Below are positions 1 to 9,066 of a stretch of 64,000 nt of DNA, piece after piece. This DNA comes from Agathobacter sp. GTDB lineage: Bacteria; Bacillota; Clostridia; Lachnospirales; Lachnospiraceae. How positions within the stretch are numbered: the first letter of the stretch is position 1; each line of letters starts with the position of its first letter. Location of the stretch: assembly GCA_017409825.1 (NCBI GenBank), contig JAFQRZ010000015.1:1-64000 (forward strand), given 5' to 3'. Position numbers and translations under genes: made by a program. The notes under the pieces are model-generated. The model was not told the origin of the DNA, did not search any database, and saw only the letters and a list, made by a program, of their open reading frames with translations.

Positions 1-272
1 TAAAGGTGATATTACATGAGCCATGCAAAAACTCCGCACAAGAACGGTGCGTCAAACAGTTTGCATGGCTCATGACATTTTATAATCCTGCCCACATAAG
101 AGAAACGACGAAATCCTCGCAATGGTGTCTTTATGCACACGTACAAAGTGGTGCAGAGTGTAAAACTTTTGACAGACACAATAAATCACAAGAGCAGGAA
201 GTGTGCTTCTTAGAAATTCGCGTTTTTCTTAACCGAGAGGAAATGCAACTGCGAGATAGAGACATATATAGT
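1..272 (-). repeat. Right-hand half of a giant palindromic repeat (family C, copy 1)
   Basis: This gene-free stretch is not unique. Read on the minus strand direction of the copy at 56478-57066, it aligns almost base for base from the central hairpin (about 17-84, arms TGAGCCATGCAAA and TTTGCATGGCTCA) through the blocks around 100-180 and 205-225, and then diverges. The window start cuts the element, so the other arm cannot be seen. Open frames inside it look like by-products of the palindrome, with no ribosome site or family resemblance. It ends just before the terminator of the alpha-glucosidase gene. Function unknown; a foldback mobile element or a structured RNA are both possible. Confidence 0.8.
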
Positions 273-287
273 TCAAAATATAAAAAC

Positions 288-322
288 GAGGGCATCGACA
301 AATGGATATTTGCGACGCCCTC
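288..322 (-). terminator. Terminator of the GH31 gene, with conserved loop (family D)
   Basis: On the minus strand a GAGGGCGTCG / CGATGCCCTC stem is followed by a U-tract (GTTTTT), 6 bases after the glucosidase stop codon. The top of the hairpin reads GCAAATATCCATTTG. The same stem-top and nearly the same stem recur in the terminator at 58239-58277, which is unusual for unrelated terminators. Confidence 0.85.
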
Positions 323-327
323 TATTT

Positions 328-2826
328 TTACATTCCAATCATATCTATTGTGCTTGTAAGGATTTCGACTTGGTAATCGGTCTTTGGAGCAGGATATTTG
401 ATTTCAATGGATTTGGTGGTGAGGTTGTAGTACCAGCCACAGCTTGCTTGGACATATTTCTTTTGGTAGAGATAATGTGGAAGTGGCTGTTTATCCAGAA
501 GGACTGCAAGCGGTGCATTCTGAGGATATACTACATCCAGGGCAATCTGTTCCACTGGCGATGCGTAGCTACCTTCGGAAGCAAACGCAATCGAAATATT
601 GGCAGCGACATTCATTTGGATGTGCGTCTTTTTGTATACGCCGTGCTTGTAGGCATTGGTGCAGCCATCGTCTTCATACAGTTCAAATGTGCCATCTTGG
701 TCAGCGACACAAAGGATATGCAAATCCTTGATTGGCTCCGTCAACATATTTTGGGTAATGGTATTTGTCATCGGCAGAATCGCACCACTAGCAAGATACA
801 GTGGTATCGTATCTAAGGAAACAGGCACTTCTATCGTCTGTCCTCCTTCATAACATTTTCTCGTGTAGAAGTCGTAGAACTTCGCACCAGCAGGTAGGTA
901 GATCGACTTTGTTGTAGCACCTTTGTCCAGAACGGTCGCAACCAATAGCTTTCCAATCAGAAAGCTTTCTGCTTCATCATATCCACGAACATCATTTTGG
1001 AAAGCACAGCAAAGTGGCTGCATGATAGGCAGCCCGGTGCAGTGTGCCTGATACATCAAAGCGTATAAATATGGCATCAAGCGGTAACGGAATCGAATCG
1101 CATCACGAATCAGATGCGTATATTCTGGATACATCCAAGGCTCCGTAACCGTAAAATCTGCATTTACCGAATGAATTGAGAAACGAGGATGGAAAATACC
1201 ATTTTGTATCCAGCGAACCAAAAGCTCTGGCTCTGGCGAATTTCCAAAGAAGCCACCGATATCACTGCCATAGTTTGACACGCCGCTAAGGCTCATGCCA
1301 AGCATCGTGGAAATATTGTATTTTAAGGTGTCCCAGGAAGTGCGATTGTCACCAGACCAGGTCTGAGCATATTGCTGGATGCCTGCATATCCGGCACGGC
1401 AAACGATGAAAGGTCGCTCGTCTGGTGTGTGTTCGGAGATAGCCTCTTCTGTGATGTGACACATCAGATTCGCCATCACGGATTTGAGTTGGCCGATGGT
1501 GCCGCCTTTTCCGTCAAAAGAACAGCGTGCATCCAAATCTACGATGCTATCGTATTCACAGTTATCATTCCAAACGGAATTCGTTCCATAGGAAAGCAAC
1601 AGCTTCTTTAGCTGAGACTTCCAAACCTCGCGTGTCTTCGGATTCGTAAAATCGGCAAAAACACCTTTGCCACCCCACCAGTTGCCTACGCATGGGGTAT
1701 CATTTGTTGAGGACTTCACCAAAATATCTTCTTTTTTGTAAAAATCAATTTCTGGATGTATGAGCAAAATGCCCGGTTTAATATTTGAGGAAACGACGAT
1801 GCCTCGCTCCTGCATCTGAGCAAAGAAATCCTGTGGATTCTTGAAACGCTTATCATTCCAGGTAAAGACGCAACGCTTCGAGCCCTCTATCGTATCCTGT
1901 GTCGTGTAACCACTCGAAAGCTGGAAGCCAGAAATCGGAATTTCCTCCGCGCGTGCAGTATCAATAAATGTAAGTATCGCGTCATCCGAATCCTGTGGCA
2001 GTTCTGCGTAGTACATGGACGAACCAAGGTAGCCTAGTGCGTGCTTCGGAAGCATTGCAGACTTGCCCGTCAAATCCGTATAGCGTTCAATGACATCCGT
2101 CACCTTCGGACCGGCGATAAAAAACCAGTCGATATCTCCGCCATCCGCACGATAGCGACTATATCGTCCCCAGTAATTGCTGATTTTTCGTCCCATATCA
2201 AAATCACATTCGTAGGTGTTGTGATAGAAGTAGCCAACTGCTTTTTGCGTTTTCTCATTTAATTTCACATAAAACGGAATATGCTTGTATAGAGAGTCCG
2301 TTTCCTTTGGATTGTAACCCAAAGCATCCCCAGGACTCATGGACATATACTGCTCATTTTTATTGAAACTGCCTGTCTTTTCGCCAAATCCATAGAAGTG
2401 GTCGCCATCGGCGATTGCATTGGCATGGATACGTCTCGCATTGCTATCCTCCTGATAAGCCAGTTCTGGCACGTCAGCATGCAAGAGGGTGCCCTCCTTG
2501 TCATAGATGCGAATCGCAAATGGTTCCTTCGTGATCTTCACGTCGAGCGTCTTGCCATGTAACAGGAGCTCTTGGGCACCGTCTTCTAAGGTTGGCAGGA
2601 CTGGTGTAACGCGAGTCCTTTTTTCTCCCCACAAATCATCCAGACGGTCTTCCCAGCCCGTCAGCATCAGGCTATATGACTCCTCTGCAAAATCCCCATC
2701 AAACCCAACTCGAATGCGAAGGATATCATCCGTCAGGAAATAAATGCGGATTGGAGCCGCATTGGTAATGAGTTCTAGATAGGTTTCGTTTTGTTTAATT
2801 TCATGTAGTTTGGAACAAATTTTCAT
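328..2826 (-). CDS. Glycoside hydrolase family 31 alpha-glucosidase
   Basis: Retaining alpha-glycosidase expected to release glucose from alpha-linked oligosaccharides in the cytoplasm; no signal peptide is visible. The 832 residues are the usual length for GH31. An N-terminal beta domain (about 1-240, with the family-typical YGFGEKTG at 145-152) precedes the catalytic barrel. The catalytic nucleophile is probably D421 in WNDNCEYD, and the acid/base D494 in WSGDN. The canonical bacterial WxDMNE is altered to WNDNCE, so substrate preference may differ from classical alpha-glucosidases or alpha-xylosidases. The gene stands alone, convergent to nothing, with its own terminator at 288-322. Family certain; substrate not determinable by eye. 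Confidence 0.9.
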   Translation of the reverse strand: MKICSKLHEIKQNETYLELITNAAPIRIYFLTDDILRIRVGFDGDFAEESYSLMLTGWEDRLDDLWGEKRTRVTPVLPTLEDGAQELLLHGKTLDVKITKEPFAIRIYDKEGTLLHADVPELAYQEDSNARRIHANAIADGDHFYGFGEKTGSFNKNEQYMSMSPGDALGYNPKETDSLYKHIPFYVKLNEKTQKAVGYFYHNTYECDFDMGRKISNYWGRYSRYRADGGDIDWFFIAGPKVTDVIERYTDLTGKSAMLPKHALGYLGSSMYYAELPQDSDDAILTFIDTARAEEIPISGFQLSSGYTTQDTIEGSKRCVFTWNDKRFKNPQDFFAQMQERGIVVSSNIKPGILLIHPEIDFYKKEDILVKSSTNDTPCVGNWWGGKGVFADFTNPKTREVWKSQLKKLLLSYGTNSVWNDNCEYDSIVDLDARCSFDGKGGTIGQLKSVMANLMCHITEEAISEHTPDERPFIVCRAGYAGIQQYAQTWSGDNRTSWDTLKYNISTMLGMSLSGVSNYGSDIGGFFGNSPEPELLVRWIQNGIFHPRFSIHSVNADFTVTEPWMYPEYTHLIRDAIRFRYRLMPYLYALMYQAHCTGLPIMQPLCCAFQNDVRGYDEAESFLIGKLLVATVLDKGATTKSIYLPAGAKFYDFYTRKCYEGGQTIEVPVSLDTIPLYLASGAILPMTNTITQNMLTEPIKDLHILCVADQDGTFELYEDDGCTNAYKHGVYKKTHIQMNVAANISIAFASEGSYASPVEQIALDVVYPQNAPLAVLLDKQPLPHYLYQKKYVQASCGWYYNLTTKSIEIKYPAPKTDYQVEILTSTIDMIGM

Positions 2827-2918
2827 ACCCGTTCTCCTATGTGTGTTTATAAGGATATTATAGCAGAAGACTGTAAAGAATGATATACTAGAACATATAT
2901 CACAAGGAGGATTTTAAA

Positions 2919-3269
2919 ATGTTAGTTTTGGTATACAGAAAATGCAGCACCTGCCTCAAGGCACTCAAATGGCTTGAGGACAACAATATCGCGTTCGAAG
3001 AACGTCCAATCAAAGAAGAAAATCCAACCTACGAAGAGCTAAAAGCTTGGTATCAGATGAGTGGTTTGCCACTGAAGAAATTCTTCAATACAAGCGGGCT
3101 GATTTACAAGGATTTGGGCTTAAAAGATAAGCTTCCACAAATGTCTGAAGAAGAGCAATTACAGCTTCTCGCAACGGATGGTATGCTCGTGAAAAGACCG
3201 CTGGTAATCGGCGAGGATTTCGTGCTTACTGGATTTAAGGAAAAAGAGTGGGAAGAGAGGATGAAGTAG
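2919..3269 (+). CDS. ArsC/Spx-family thioredoxin-fold protein
   Basis: A 116-residue protein of the arsenate reductase/Spx family, usual length. It opens with a beta strand and the redox motif CSTC (residues 10-13), and has the family-typical RPLVIG segment near residue 93. Members are either thiol reductases or Spx-like RNA polymerase-binding regulators. The CxxC motif and the lack of arsenic genes nearby do not decide between them. The start is fixed by AAGGAGG about 11 bases upstream, and a -10-like GATATACT lies near 2881. Transcribed divergently from the GH31 gene; a strong terminator follows at 3322-3346. A second, broken member of this family lies at 28141. Confidence 0.85.
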   Translation: MLVLVYRKCSTCLKALKWLEDNNIAFEERPIKEENPTYEELKAWYQMSGLPLKKFFNTSGLIYKDLGLKDKLPQMSEEEQLQLLATDGMLVKRPLVIGEDFVLTGFKEKEWEERMK

Positions 3270-3321
3270 GAGGGGTGGGAGAAAAGCAGGATTTGAGAGA
3301 AGTGAATAAATAATGGAGATG

Positions 3322-3346
3322 ACCACCGCGAAAGCGGTGGTTTTTT
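3322..3346 (+). terminator. Rho-independent terminator
   Basis: ACCACCGC-GAAA-GCGGTGGT stem closed by a GNRA tetraloop and followed by TTTTT. It terminates the ArsC/Spx-like gene, and a conserved promoter box begins 7 bases later. Confidence 0.93.
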
Positions 3347-3352
3347 GGTAGT

Positions 3353-3393
3353 ACCGTATATGGTAGGCATTGGGGATGAAAAGGTGATATAGT
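3353..3393 (+). promoter_or_regulatory. Cassette promoter 1: ACCGTATATGG box, 24 bp, TATAGT
   Basis: The box ACCGTATATGG (3353-3363) is preceded by GTAGT and lies exactly 24 bases upstream of a TATAGT -10 hexamer (3388-3393), with no recognisable -35. The same arrangement occurs at 18316-18356 and 19250-19290. The near-palindrome ACCATATATGGT would be centred at about -41.5, as for class II activators. It heads a 470-base stretch before the next convincing gene. Confidence 0.6.
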
Positions 3394-3416
3394 AAAGTAG
3401 TGAGAGAAGGAGAGGG

Positions 3417-3509
3417 ATTTCTGCTGATAGTAATAAGATATATGCATATTTCGCAAGCATTTTGGCAGCAGTGAGCTGTATGTTAGCAATAATATCATTG
3501 GTAGTTTAG
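3417..3509 (+). other. Possible micro-ORF or remnant encoding a hydrophobic peptide; rest of 3394-3866 has no gene
   Basis: Directly after cassette promoter 1 an AGAAGGAGAGGG ribosome-site-like tract precedes a 30-codon frame ending in TAG at 3507. Its second half is a membrane-helix-like run (ILAAVSCMLAIISLVV). The only fitting start is ATT at 3417, which is rare, so this may be a start-codon mutant or chance. Downstream to 3866 only a -10-like TATAAT at 3830-3835 for the next gene is seen. Confidence 0.25.
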
Positions 3510-3866
3510 GTGATCTTGGAGTGGAATATTTATTTGTCACGGCAAGAAGTTGCTTTTTCGGAAGAATGTAGGAAAATCAAGGGTTGTGGGAGTTTGAAAC
3601 GGGATTTTTATACCAGATTTATACCAATTTTTAAGGATTTTGGGGCTGTGACGTGGCTGGATACTTGGAGGCCTGATAATGACTGAATAAGGATGAAAGT
3701 AAAGTTTATAAAGTGTGGAAAGGCAATTTCGAGGTGTTGGAGGACGGCTTGGGGTTGCCTTTTGTCAAAAATGAGAGAATGATAAACTAAATCAGACGAA
3801 AAGATGTGTTTGAAATGCTAGAATAAACTTATAATTAATTTGAAAGACGTGTTGGGAGGAGAAGGA

Positions 3867-4709
3867 ATGTATTTATATGTTGCAGAGACATGCAAAGATG
3901 AAAAAATGGGCGTTAAGATTGAGGTTAAAAAAGAAATAACAACAGAGGAGTTAGAATATTTGAACTCTGCTTTTTTTGTGTGTGGAGTTTATCATAGCAT
4001 CGAACAAATAGAACATATTGTTGTGGAAAATGGAGAGGATTTTAAACACTATATGAGTGAAGAAAATCTTCGGCTTATAAGAAGTAAAGGTGTTAGTCCT
4101 GAACAAACAATAATGCTAGCAAATAAGTATGTGCTAAATTATGCGTCAGCTATTAAGACGTACATTGATATGGAAAAAAGACTTTTGAAGAAACATAAAT
4201 CTAAAGAAGATGTAGAAGTATTTGAAGAAATGTGCAGCGGTTTTTATGACAAGCATATGGAATATAGGTTTTGGGCGAATTTTAGAAATTACATTGTGCA
4301 TTGCGAATTTCCTTATTCGATATATAAAGAAGAACTTGATGGAGGGGGCAAAGTAATTTGTACAAAGGAAAGGCTGTTGAGGTTTGATAATTGGAAACAT
4401 GCTAAAGCGGATATTTTGGAAATGGATGAAATAATTGATTTAACAAAAATGGTTGATGACATGAATGGTATGATATACGCACTGTATATGGATTTCTTTA
4501 GGTGTTTCCACAAGGAGATTATAGAGGGAATTCAAATATATGGTGATTTTTGTAGAAAACATAATGTGAAGAATCCGGTGATTTTAAAAACAAAAGAGCG
4601 AAATAAAATGGAGCAGGCTAGGATGCAACCATTGCCAATTGCAGAACTGAGGGCATCTTATGAAATTTTAAAAAATCATCCATATTTTGATTTTAAAATA
4701 AAAGAGTGA
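3867..4709 (+). CDS. HEPN-like protein of unknown function
   Basis: A 280-residue mostly alpha-helical, charged protein. The start is taken at ATG 3867 because GGGAGGAGAAGG lies just upstream and a TATAAT at 3830 fits; a longer TTG-started frame at 3840 has no ribosome site. The segment FRNYIVHCEFPY (about residues 138-149) contains the R-N-x3-H pattern (RNYIVH) typical of HEPN nucleases, where the Arg-Asn and His residues form the RNase active site. HEPN proteins are common toxins and effectors in defence islands. It is first in the AT-rich island, 138 bases before a helicase gene but with its own promoter. The HEPN assignment rests on one motif. Confidence 0.5.
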   Translation: MYLYVAETCKDEKMGVKIEVKKEITTEELEYLNSAFFVCGVYHSIEQIEHIVVENGEDFKHYMSEENLRLIRSKGVSPEQTIMLANKYVLNYASAIKTYIDMEKRLLKKHKSKEDVEVFEEMCSGFYDKHMEYRFWANFRNYIVHCEFPYSIYKEELDGGGKVICTKERLLRFDNWKHAKADILEMDEIIDLTKMVDDMNGMIYALYMDFFRCFHKEIIEGIQIYGDFCRKHNVKNPVILKTKERNKMEQARMQPLPIAELRASYEILKNHPYFDFKIKE

Positions 4710-4847
4710 TTTGCTATAGGACGATATTGTTCAAAGATAGATTGAATTCGCCCACAAAAAACGAAATGTACGATTGTTTCTTGGTTTTTTACAATGCAGT
4801 ATAATTAAGACTATAAGTAAAATGTCACATAAAGGTAAGGAGGTACG

Positions 4848-7727
4848 ATGATGAGTTATTTTAAAAAACACTATAATAAAATTACATATCCAATTGACTC
4901 AAATAAAGGCAGAGGATTGAGAAACGCGCAACTTGGAGCTATTCATGCTATCTCGTCGTATTTCACTCTAGAAAGAAAAGAAGCGGCGATAATAGTAATG
5001 CCAACCGGGGCTGGAAAAACGGCAGTATTGATGATGTCACCATACATCCTTAGAAAAAAACGAGTATTAGTTGTTACTCCTAGCAAAATGGTACGGAGCC
5101 AGATTGCGGAAGATTTTGGAGAATTGAGAACCTTATGTGTGGCAAATGTATTTAAGAGCAATATGAATAAGCCTATAGTATATGAAATGGAACATTTGTA
5201 TAGTGACGAACAGATAGAAATGTTGGAAAAAGCAGATGTCATTATCGCAACTCCTAATTGTGCACTTACTTTGAGTGAAACAGAATGGGCAAAGAAAAAC
5301 ATAGACTTTGTACAAATAGATGAGGCACATCACACACCCGCAAAAACATGGCAACAGATATTGATTAATTTATGTGAAGCAACACATGTATTATTTACAG
5401 CTACGCCGTTTAGATTGGATAAGAAAGAGATTTCTGGGGAAATAATATATGATTATCCGCTTTCTAAGGCCTATGAGGATGGAATCTTTGGGGAAATACA
5501 ATATGTGCCAGTAGATTCAAGTGAGAATAATGACTTAAATATTGCTAAAAAAGCGGAAGAGATTTTGTTGAATGACAGAGAGTGTGGATTAGATCATTAT
5601 TTAATGGTTAGGACAGATACAAAAGAGAATGCAGTATTACTTGAAGAATTGTATAAAGAAAATACATCATTAAAGCTTGTAAGAATTGACAGTTCAATGG
5701 CAAGTTCCACAATTAAAAGACGTCTTACGGAATTAAGAGAGCAGAAAATTGATGGGATTATATGCGTAGACATGTTAGGGGAAGGTTTTGATTTTCCTAA
5801 TCTCAAGATTGCAGCAATACATGTTCCTCATAAGTCATTAGCAAGTACTTTGCAGTTTATAGGAAGATTTGCAAGAACTAATACCACTAATATTGGTAAG
5901 GCAAAATTTGTTGCTATTGATAATGAAGAACTCGAAATTGAGAATTACGCACTGTACTCTAAAGATGCAATTTGGCAAGATATGATTATTGGAATGAGTG
6001 AAGGGAAAAATCAACAGGAACAAGAAAATCGGAATTATTATAAACAGTTTGCGAGTGAAGATAAGGCGTTATTGGAAAATGTACCTGTGCATGCGATTCA
6101 TCCAAATTGTCATGTTAAAATATACCGAGTTACTAATTTTGATATTAATGGAGAGTTCCCTGAAATGTGTAATGTTTCGGGAAGAGTTCTTAGAAATAAA
6201 AATGAAAATACTATTGTTGGAATAGGCTTAGATTTCGTAGCCCCACTGTGGATGGGAAATGGAGAAAAAATCAATCAAGAATACATATTGTATATAATAC
6301 ATTACCAGAAAGAAACAAAAATGATTCACATCTATTCTCAGAAACATTCAGAGGCGATGTACGAGGATTTGGTATCTTCTTTTTGTGATGCGTATGAACA
6401 AATCCCAAGGTCGGAAATTTATAGAGTATTGGGAGGTCTGAAGGATTTTGAAATATTTAATTCCGGTATGATGAGCAAACAAGCTGAGTCCGGGGAGTCA
6501 TATCGCATTATGGCAGGCTCTGATGTTAGCGATGCAATAGATAAGAATTCGGGACGCATGTATTCTGCTGGACATGCTTTTTGCAAAGCAATAGATAACT
6601 CTGAATCAATAACGATAGGGTATAGCAGTGCAGCAAAAGTATGGAGCAGTTCTTACAAGGATTTAAAAGATTATATCCAATGGTGCGATAATTTAGGGAG
6701 AAAGATAGCAGATAAAAAAATAACGGTTAAGACAAATACGAATTTTGATTATTTGCCTCAGCCGATAATTCTTAGAGAATATCCGAATGATATATTTTAT
6801 GCAGATTTTGATGCAAGAGTATACAGCAGTGCACCAATAATAAAAGTGATTGGTAGTAATTTGTCTATGCGATTAACAGACGCAAATATTACAGTGGTAG
6901 ATATAAAAAAAGATAAAGTAAAAATAGATATTTCTATTGATGAATATACTGAATGCGTGGAATGCGATTTGAACGCAAAATACCATTCTAAGAAAAATGT
7001 TTTTGAGGTATATTGTGGAGGAGATACAATTTTCCTTGATGATTATTTAACAGATAATCCAATTATATATAGAACTTTTAGTGATAGCACAATTACAGGG
7101 ATGGATGTGATTTTAGGAGATTATGAAGGTGATGTTTTTGATGCTACTATCTTAGAAGCTGTTGAGTGGGATACATATAATACAGATTTGTCACTTGAGT
7201 TTAGAAAAAGTGAAAGTGATACGAGGGTATCTATTCAGGACGCTTTATTTGAGACGTTGAAATCAAACGAGAAATATAAGTACATAATATATGATCACGG
7301 AACAGGAGAAATAGCAGATTATATTACAATTCAAGACACGGAAACAGAACTACTTATAGGCTTATATCATGTAAAAAAGAAGAGTGGTGCTCAATATAAT
7401 AGTAGTGTAGGCGACGTTTATGAAGTGTCTGGACAAGCGATAAAATCAACAATGTGGTTTGCAACGAAAGGAAAGTTGATTGACAAAATAGTAAGCCGAC
7501 ATATGGCAGGGCATTGTAAGGTTATGGTGGGTGATGAATTTTCAAAGATGATAAAGGAACTAAGAAGTTCAAGTAAACTTTTAAGAGGAGAGATTTTTAT
7601 TGTCCAGCCTGCGCTTAGTAAAAGTGTGCCTATGCCAGAGAAGATGCAAGAAATATTGGCAGCTACAGAAACATATGTTAAGCGCGCTGGAAAAGTAAAT
7701 TCACTAAAAATATTAGGAAGTGCATAA
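4848..7727 (+). CDS. SF2 (DEAD/DEAH) helicase with long unknown C-terminus
   Basis: A 959-residue superfamily 2 helicase. Motif I (MPTGAGKT) is at about residues 50-57, Ia (VVTPSKM) near 76, II (DEAH) near 157, III (TATPFR) near 184, and VI (QFIGRFARTN) near 335. The helicase core ends by about 360 and the remaining ~600 residues, rich in beta-strand-like and acidic stretches, are not recognised. AAGGAGG sits 6 bases before ATG, and a -10-like TATAAT near 4799 fits as promoter. The DUF2971 gene follows 49 bases later in the same direction and probably the same transcript. Helicases with large unknown C-termini are frequent in anti-phage systems; the target is unknown. Confidence 0.85.
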   Translation: MMSYFKKHYNKITYPIDSNKGRGLRNAQLGAIHAISSYFTLERKEAAIIVMPTGAGKTAVLMMSPYILRKKRVLVVTPSKMVRSQIAEDFGELRTLCVANVFKSNMNKPIVYEMEHLYSDEQIEMLEKADVIIATPNCALTLSETEWAKKNIDFVQIDEAHHTPAKTWQQILINLCEATHVLFTATPFRLDKKEISGEIIYDYPLSKAYEDGIFGEIQYVPVDSSENNDLNIAKKAEEILLNDRECGLDHYLMVRTDTKENAVLLEELYKENTSLKLVRIDSSMASSTIKRRLTELREQKIDGIICVDMLGEGFDFPNLKIAAIHVPHKSLASTLQFIGRFARTNTTNIGKAKFVAIDNEELEIENYALYSKDAIWQDMIIGMSEGKNQQEQENRNYYKQFASEDKALLENVPVHAIHPNCHVKIYRVTNFDINGEFPEMCNVSGRVLRNKNENTIVGIGLDFVAPLWMGNGEKINQEYILYIIHYQKETKMIHIYSQKHSEAMYEDLVSSFCDAYEQIPRSEIYRVLGGLKDFEIFNSGMMSKQAESGESYRIMAGSDVSDAIDKNSGRMYSAGHAFCKAIDNSESITIGYSSAAKVWSSSYKDLKDYIQWCDNLGRKIADKKITVKTNTNFDYLPQPIILREYPNDIFYADFDARVYSSAPIIKVIGSNLSMRLTDANITVVDIKKDKVKIDISIDEYTECVECDLNAKYHSKKNVFEVYCGGDTIFLDDYLTDNPIIYRTFSDSTITGMDVILGDYEGDVFDATILEAVEWDTYNTDLSLEFRKSESDTRVSIQDALFETLKSNEKYKYIIYDHGTGEIADYITIQDTETELLIGLYHVKKKSGAQYNSSVGDVYEVSGQAIKSTMWFATKGKLIDKIVSRHMAGHCKVMVGDEFSKMIKELRSSSKLLRGEIFIVQPALSKSVPMPEKMQEILAATETYVKRAGKVNSLKILGSA

Positions 7728-7776
7728 GGATAACGATAATCCGAATAATGAAGATTATGATTAGTGAGGGATAAGT

Positions 7777-9066
7777 ATGGTTTCGTCTGAAGAAAAAAAG
7801 AGACTTATTGAGGATATGATAAAAATGTCGTATCAAATAATTGAACCTGTAGAGTTACAACGTCAATTACATAATTTTTTACTAAGAGATACCAATGAGG
7901 GTAAATTATATAAGTATCGGTCGTTTGATAAAGATGGCTATTCTCTTAAGAATCTCCAAGATGAAACATTACATTGTTCTAAAGCAGATGCATTTAATGA
8001 TCCATTTGATTGTAAAATTGGTGTAACGTTTCATTCAATATATGCAGCAAAATATGATACGGAATTTGATGTTGTATGTGGGATTTTAGAAAAGTATCTT
8101 GAGGTATTACATAATGATACTCAAATAGAGGATTGCAGTGTTGATGAGCAACGAGTAATTAATAAACTTCTATCAAGCGATATATTAAACGATTTTTTAA
8201 TGAATAATGATGATAAAGCAGAGACAGAGGAAGAGTTGGCACTACTTTTGAAAAATAATTATTTTGTTGTTGTCGAGTTGATGCAGATTGTTCTTTCAGA
8301 TGAGGCATTTAGGGATTCCTTGGGTATTTGTGTAGATATGTTGCCTAGAATGTTGGAAAGGATATCTCCAGAGGGAATGTTGCTGATTTCGAGTGAGGAT
8401 GCAAGCATTGAAGATTACGCGCGTGCGAATGGAGTTGTTGAAGATACGGACGAAGTTGGACTTACGATGCTTTTAAGTCAGAAATTGTATCCTGAGCATA
8501 ATGGTGCAGTAGAGGATGTACAAAGATTGTTAGATGAAATGGATAGTAAATTGGCGGAGAAAATGAAGAATCTTTTTCTTGTTGGATGCTTGTGTACTAG
8601 TTATAAAAACAGGCTTATGTGGTCACATTATGCAGATAGCCACAAGGGATTTTGCATAGAGTATGATTTTAGTGAACCTGAAGACGAGGTACTATCAAAA
8701 ATACCATTACCGGTATTTTATTCTGAAAATAGACCACTGGTTCCTTGGAAAGCAGTTATAGATAATTCAGTAGAAAACATGGAAGAAGCATATGCTGAGA
8801 TAATGATGGGATTATTGACTAAAGATAAGGAATGGGAATACGAGAATGAGTGGCGTATTCTTATCGGAGCAACAGAAGATTCAGAATTTAAAATGCCTAG
8901 AGTATCATGCATTTACTTAGGGGCATTTATTGAAAAAGAAAATAGAGATAAGATTATTGCTATAGCAAAGGAACGGAATATTCCGGTAAAGCAAATGAAA
9001 GTAGACCGTGGTGCGTATGACTTGCATGCGGAAGATGTAATGTTGTTTACAAGGGAAGATGTTTAA
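7777..9066 (+). CDS. DUF2971 family protein
   Basis: A 429-residue protein matching the DUF2971 pattern: an N-terminal YKYRSFDKDG plus HCSKADAFNDPFD (about residues 45-80), and a C-terminal MWSHYADSHKGFCIEYDF (about 280-297) followed by EWEYENEWRIL. The biochemical role of the family is unknown; it is common in accessory and defence regions. The middle (about 90-260) is acidic and helical and looks like an insertion relative to short family members. It is co-directional with the helicase 49 bases upstream. Its stop codon region overlaps by 4 bases the end of the convergent reverse transcriptase gene, so no independent terminator separates the two cassettes. Confidence 0.8.
   Translation: MVSSEEKKRLIEDMIKMSYQIIEPVELQRQLHNFLLRDTNEGKLYKYRSFDKDGYSLKNLQDETLHCSKADAFNDPFDCKIGVTFHSIYAAKYDTEFDVVCGILEKYLEVLHNDTQIEDCSVDEQRVINKLLSSDILNDFLMNNDDKAETEEELALLLKNNYFVVVELMQIVLSDEAFRDSLGICVDMLPRMLERISPEGMLLISSEDASIEDYARANGVVEDTDEVGLTMLLSQKLYPEHNGAVEDVQRLLDEMDSKLAEKMKNLFLVGCLCTSYKNRLMWSHYADSHKGFCIEYDFSEPEDEVLSKIPLPVFYSENRPLVPWKAVIDNSVENMEEAYAEIMMGLLTKDKEWEYENEWRILIGATEDSEFKMPRVSCIYLGAFIEKENRDKIIAIAKERNIPVKQMKVDRGAYDLHAEDVMLFTREDV

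Noticed and set aside
6-359. Open reading frame across the family-C repeat
   Set aside because: It lies in a palindromic repeat; the similar frames in the second copy (56731-57027 on the minus strand, 56750-57016 on the plus) have no ribosome sites, and the sequence is explained by the inverted repeat.
3104-3540. Two minus-strand frames over the ArsC/Spx gene end and terminator
   Set aside because: They run through a strong terminator hairpin, are serine/leucine/proline-rich in a shadow-like manner, and lack ribosome sites.
3867-7727. Hachiman-type defence pair (HamA plus helicase HamB)
   Set aside because: The first protein shows no nuclease-like DUF1837 features that I could recognise and has its own promoter; the helicase alone is not enough.
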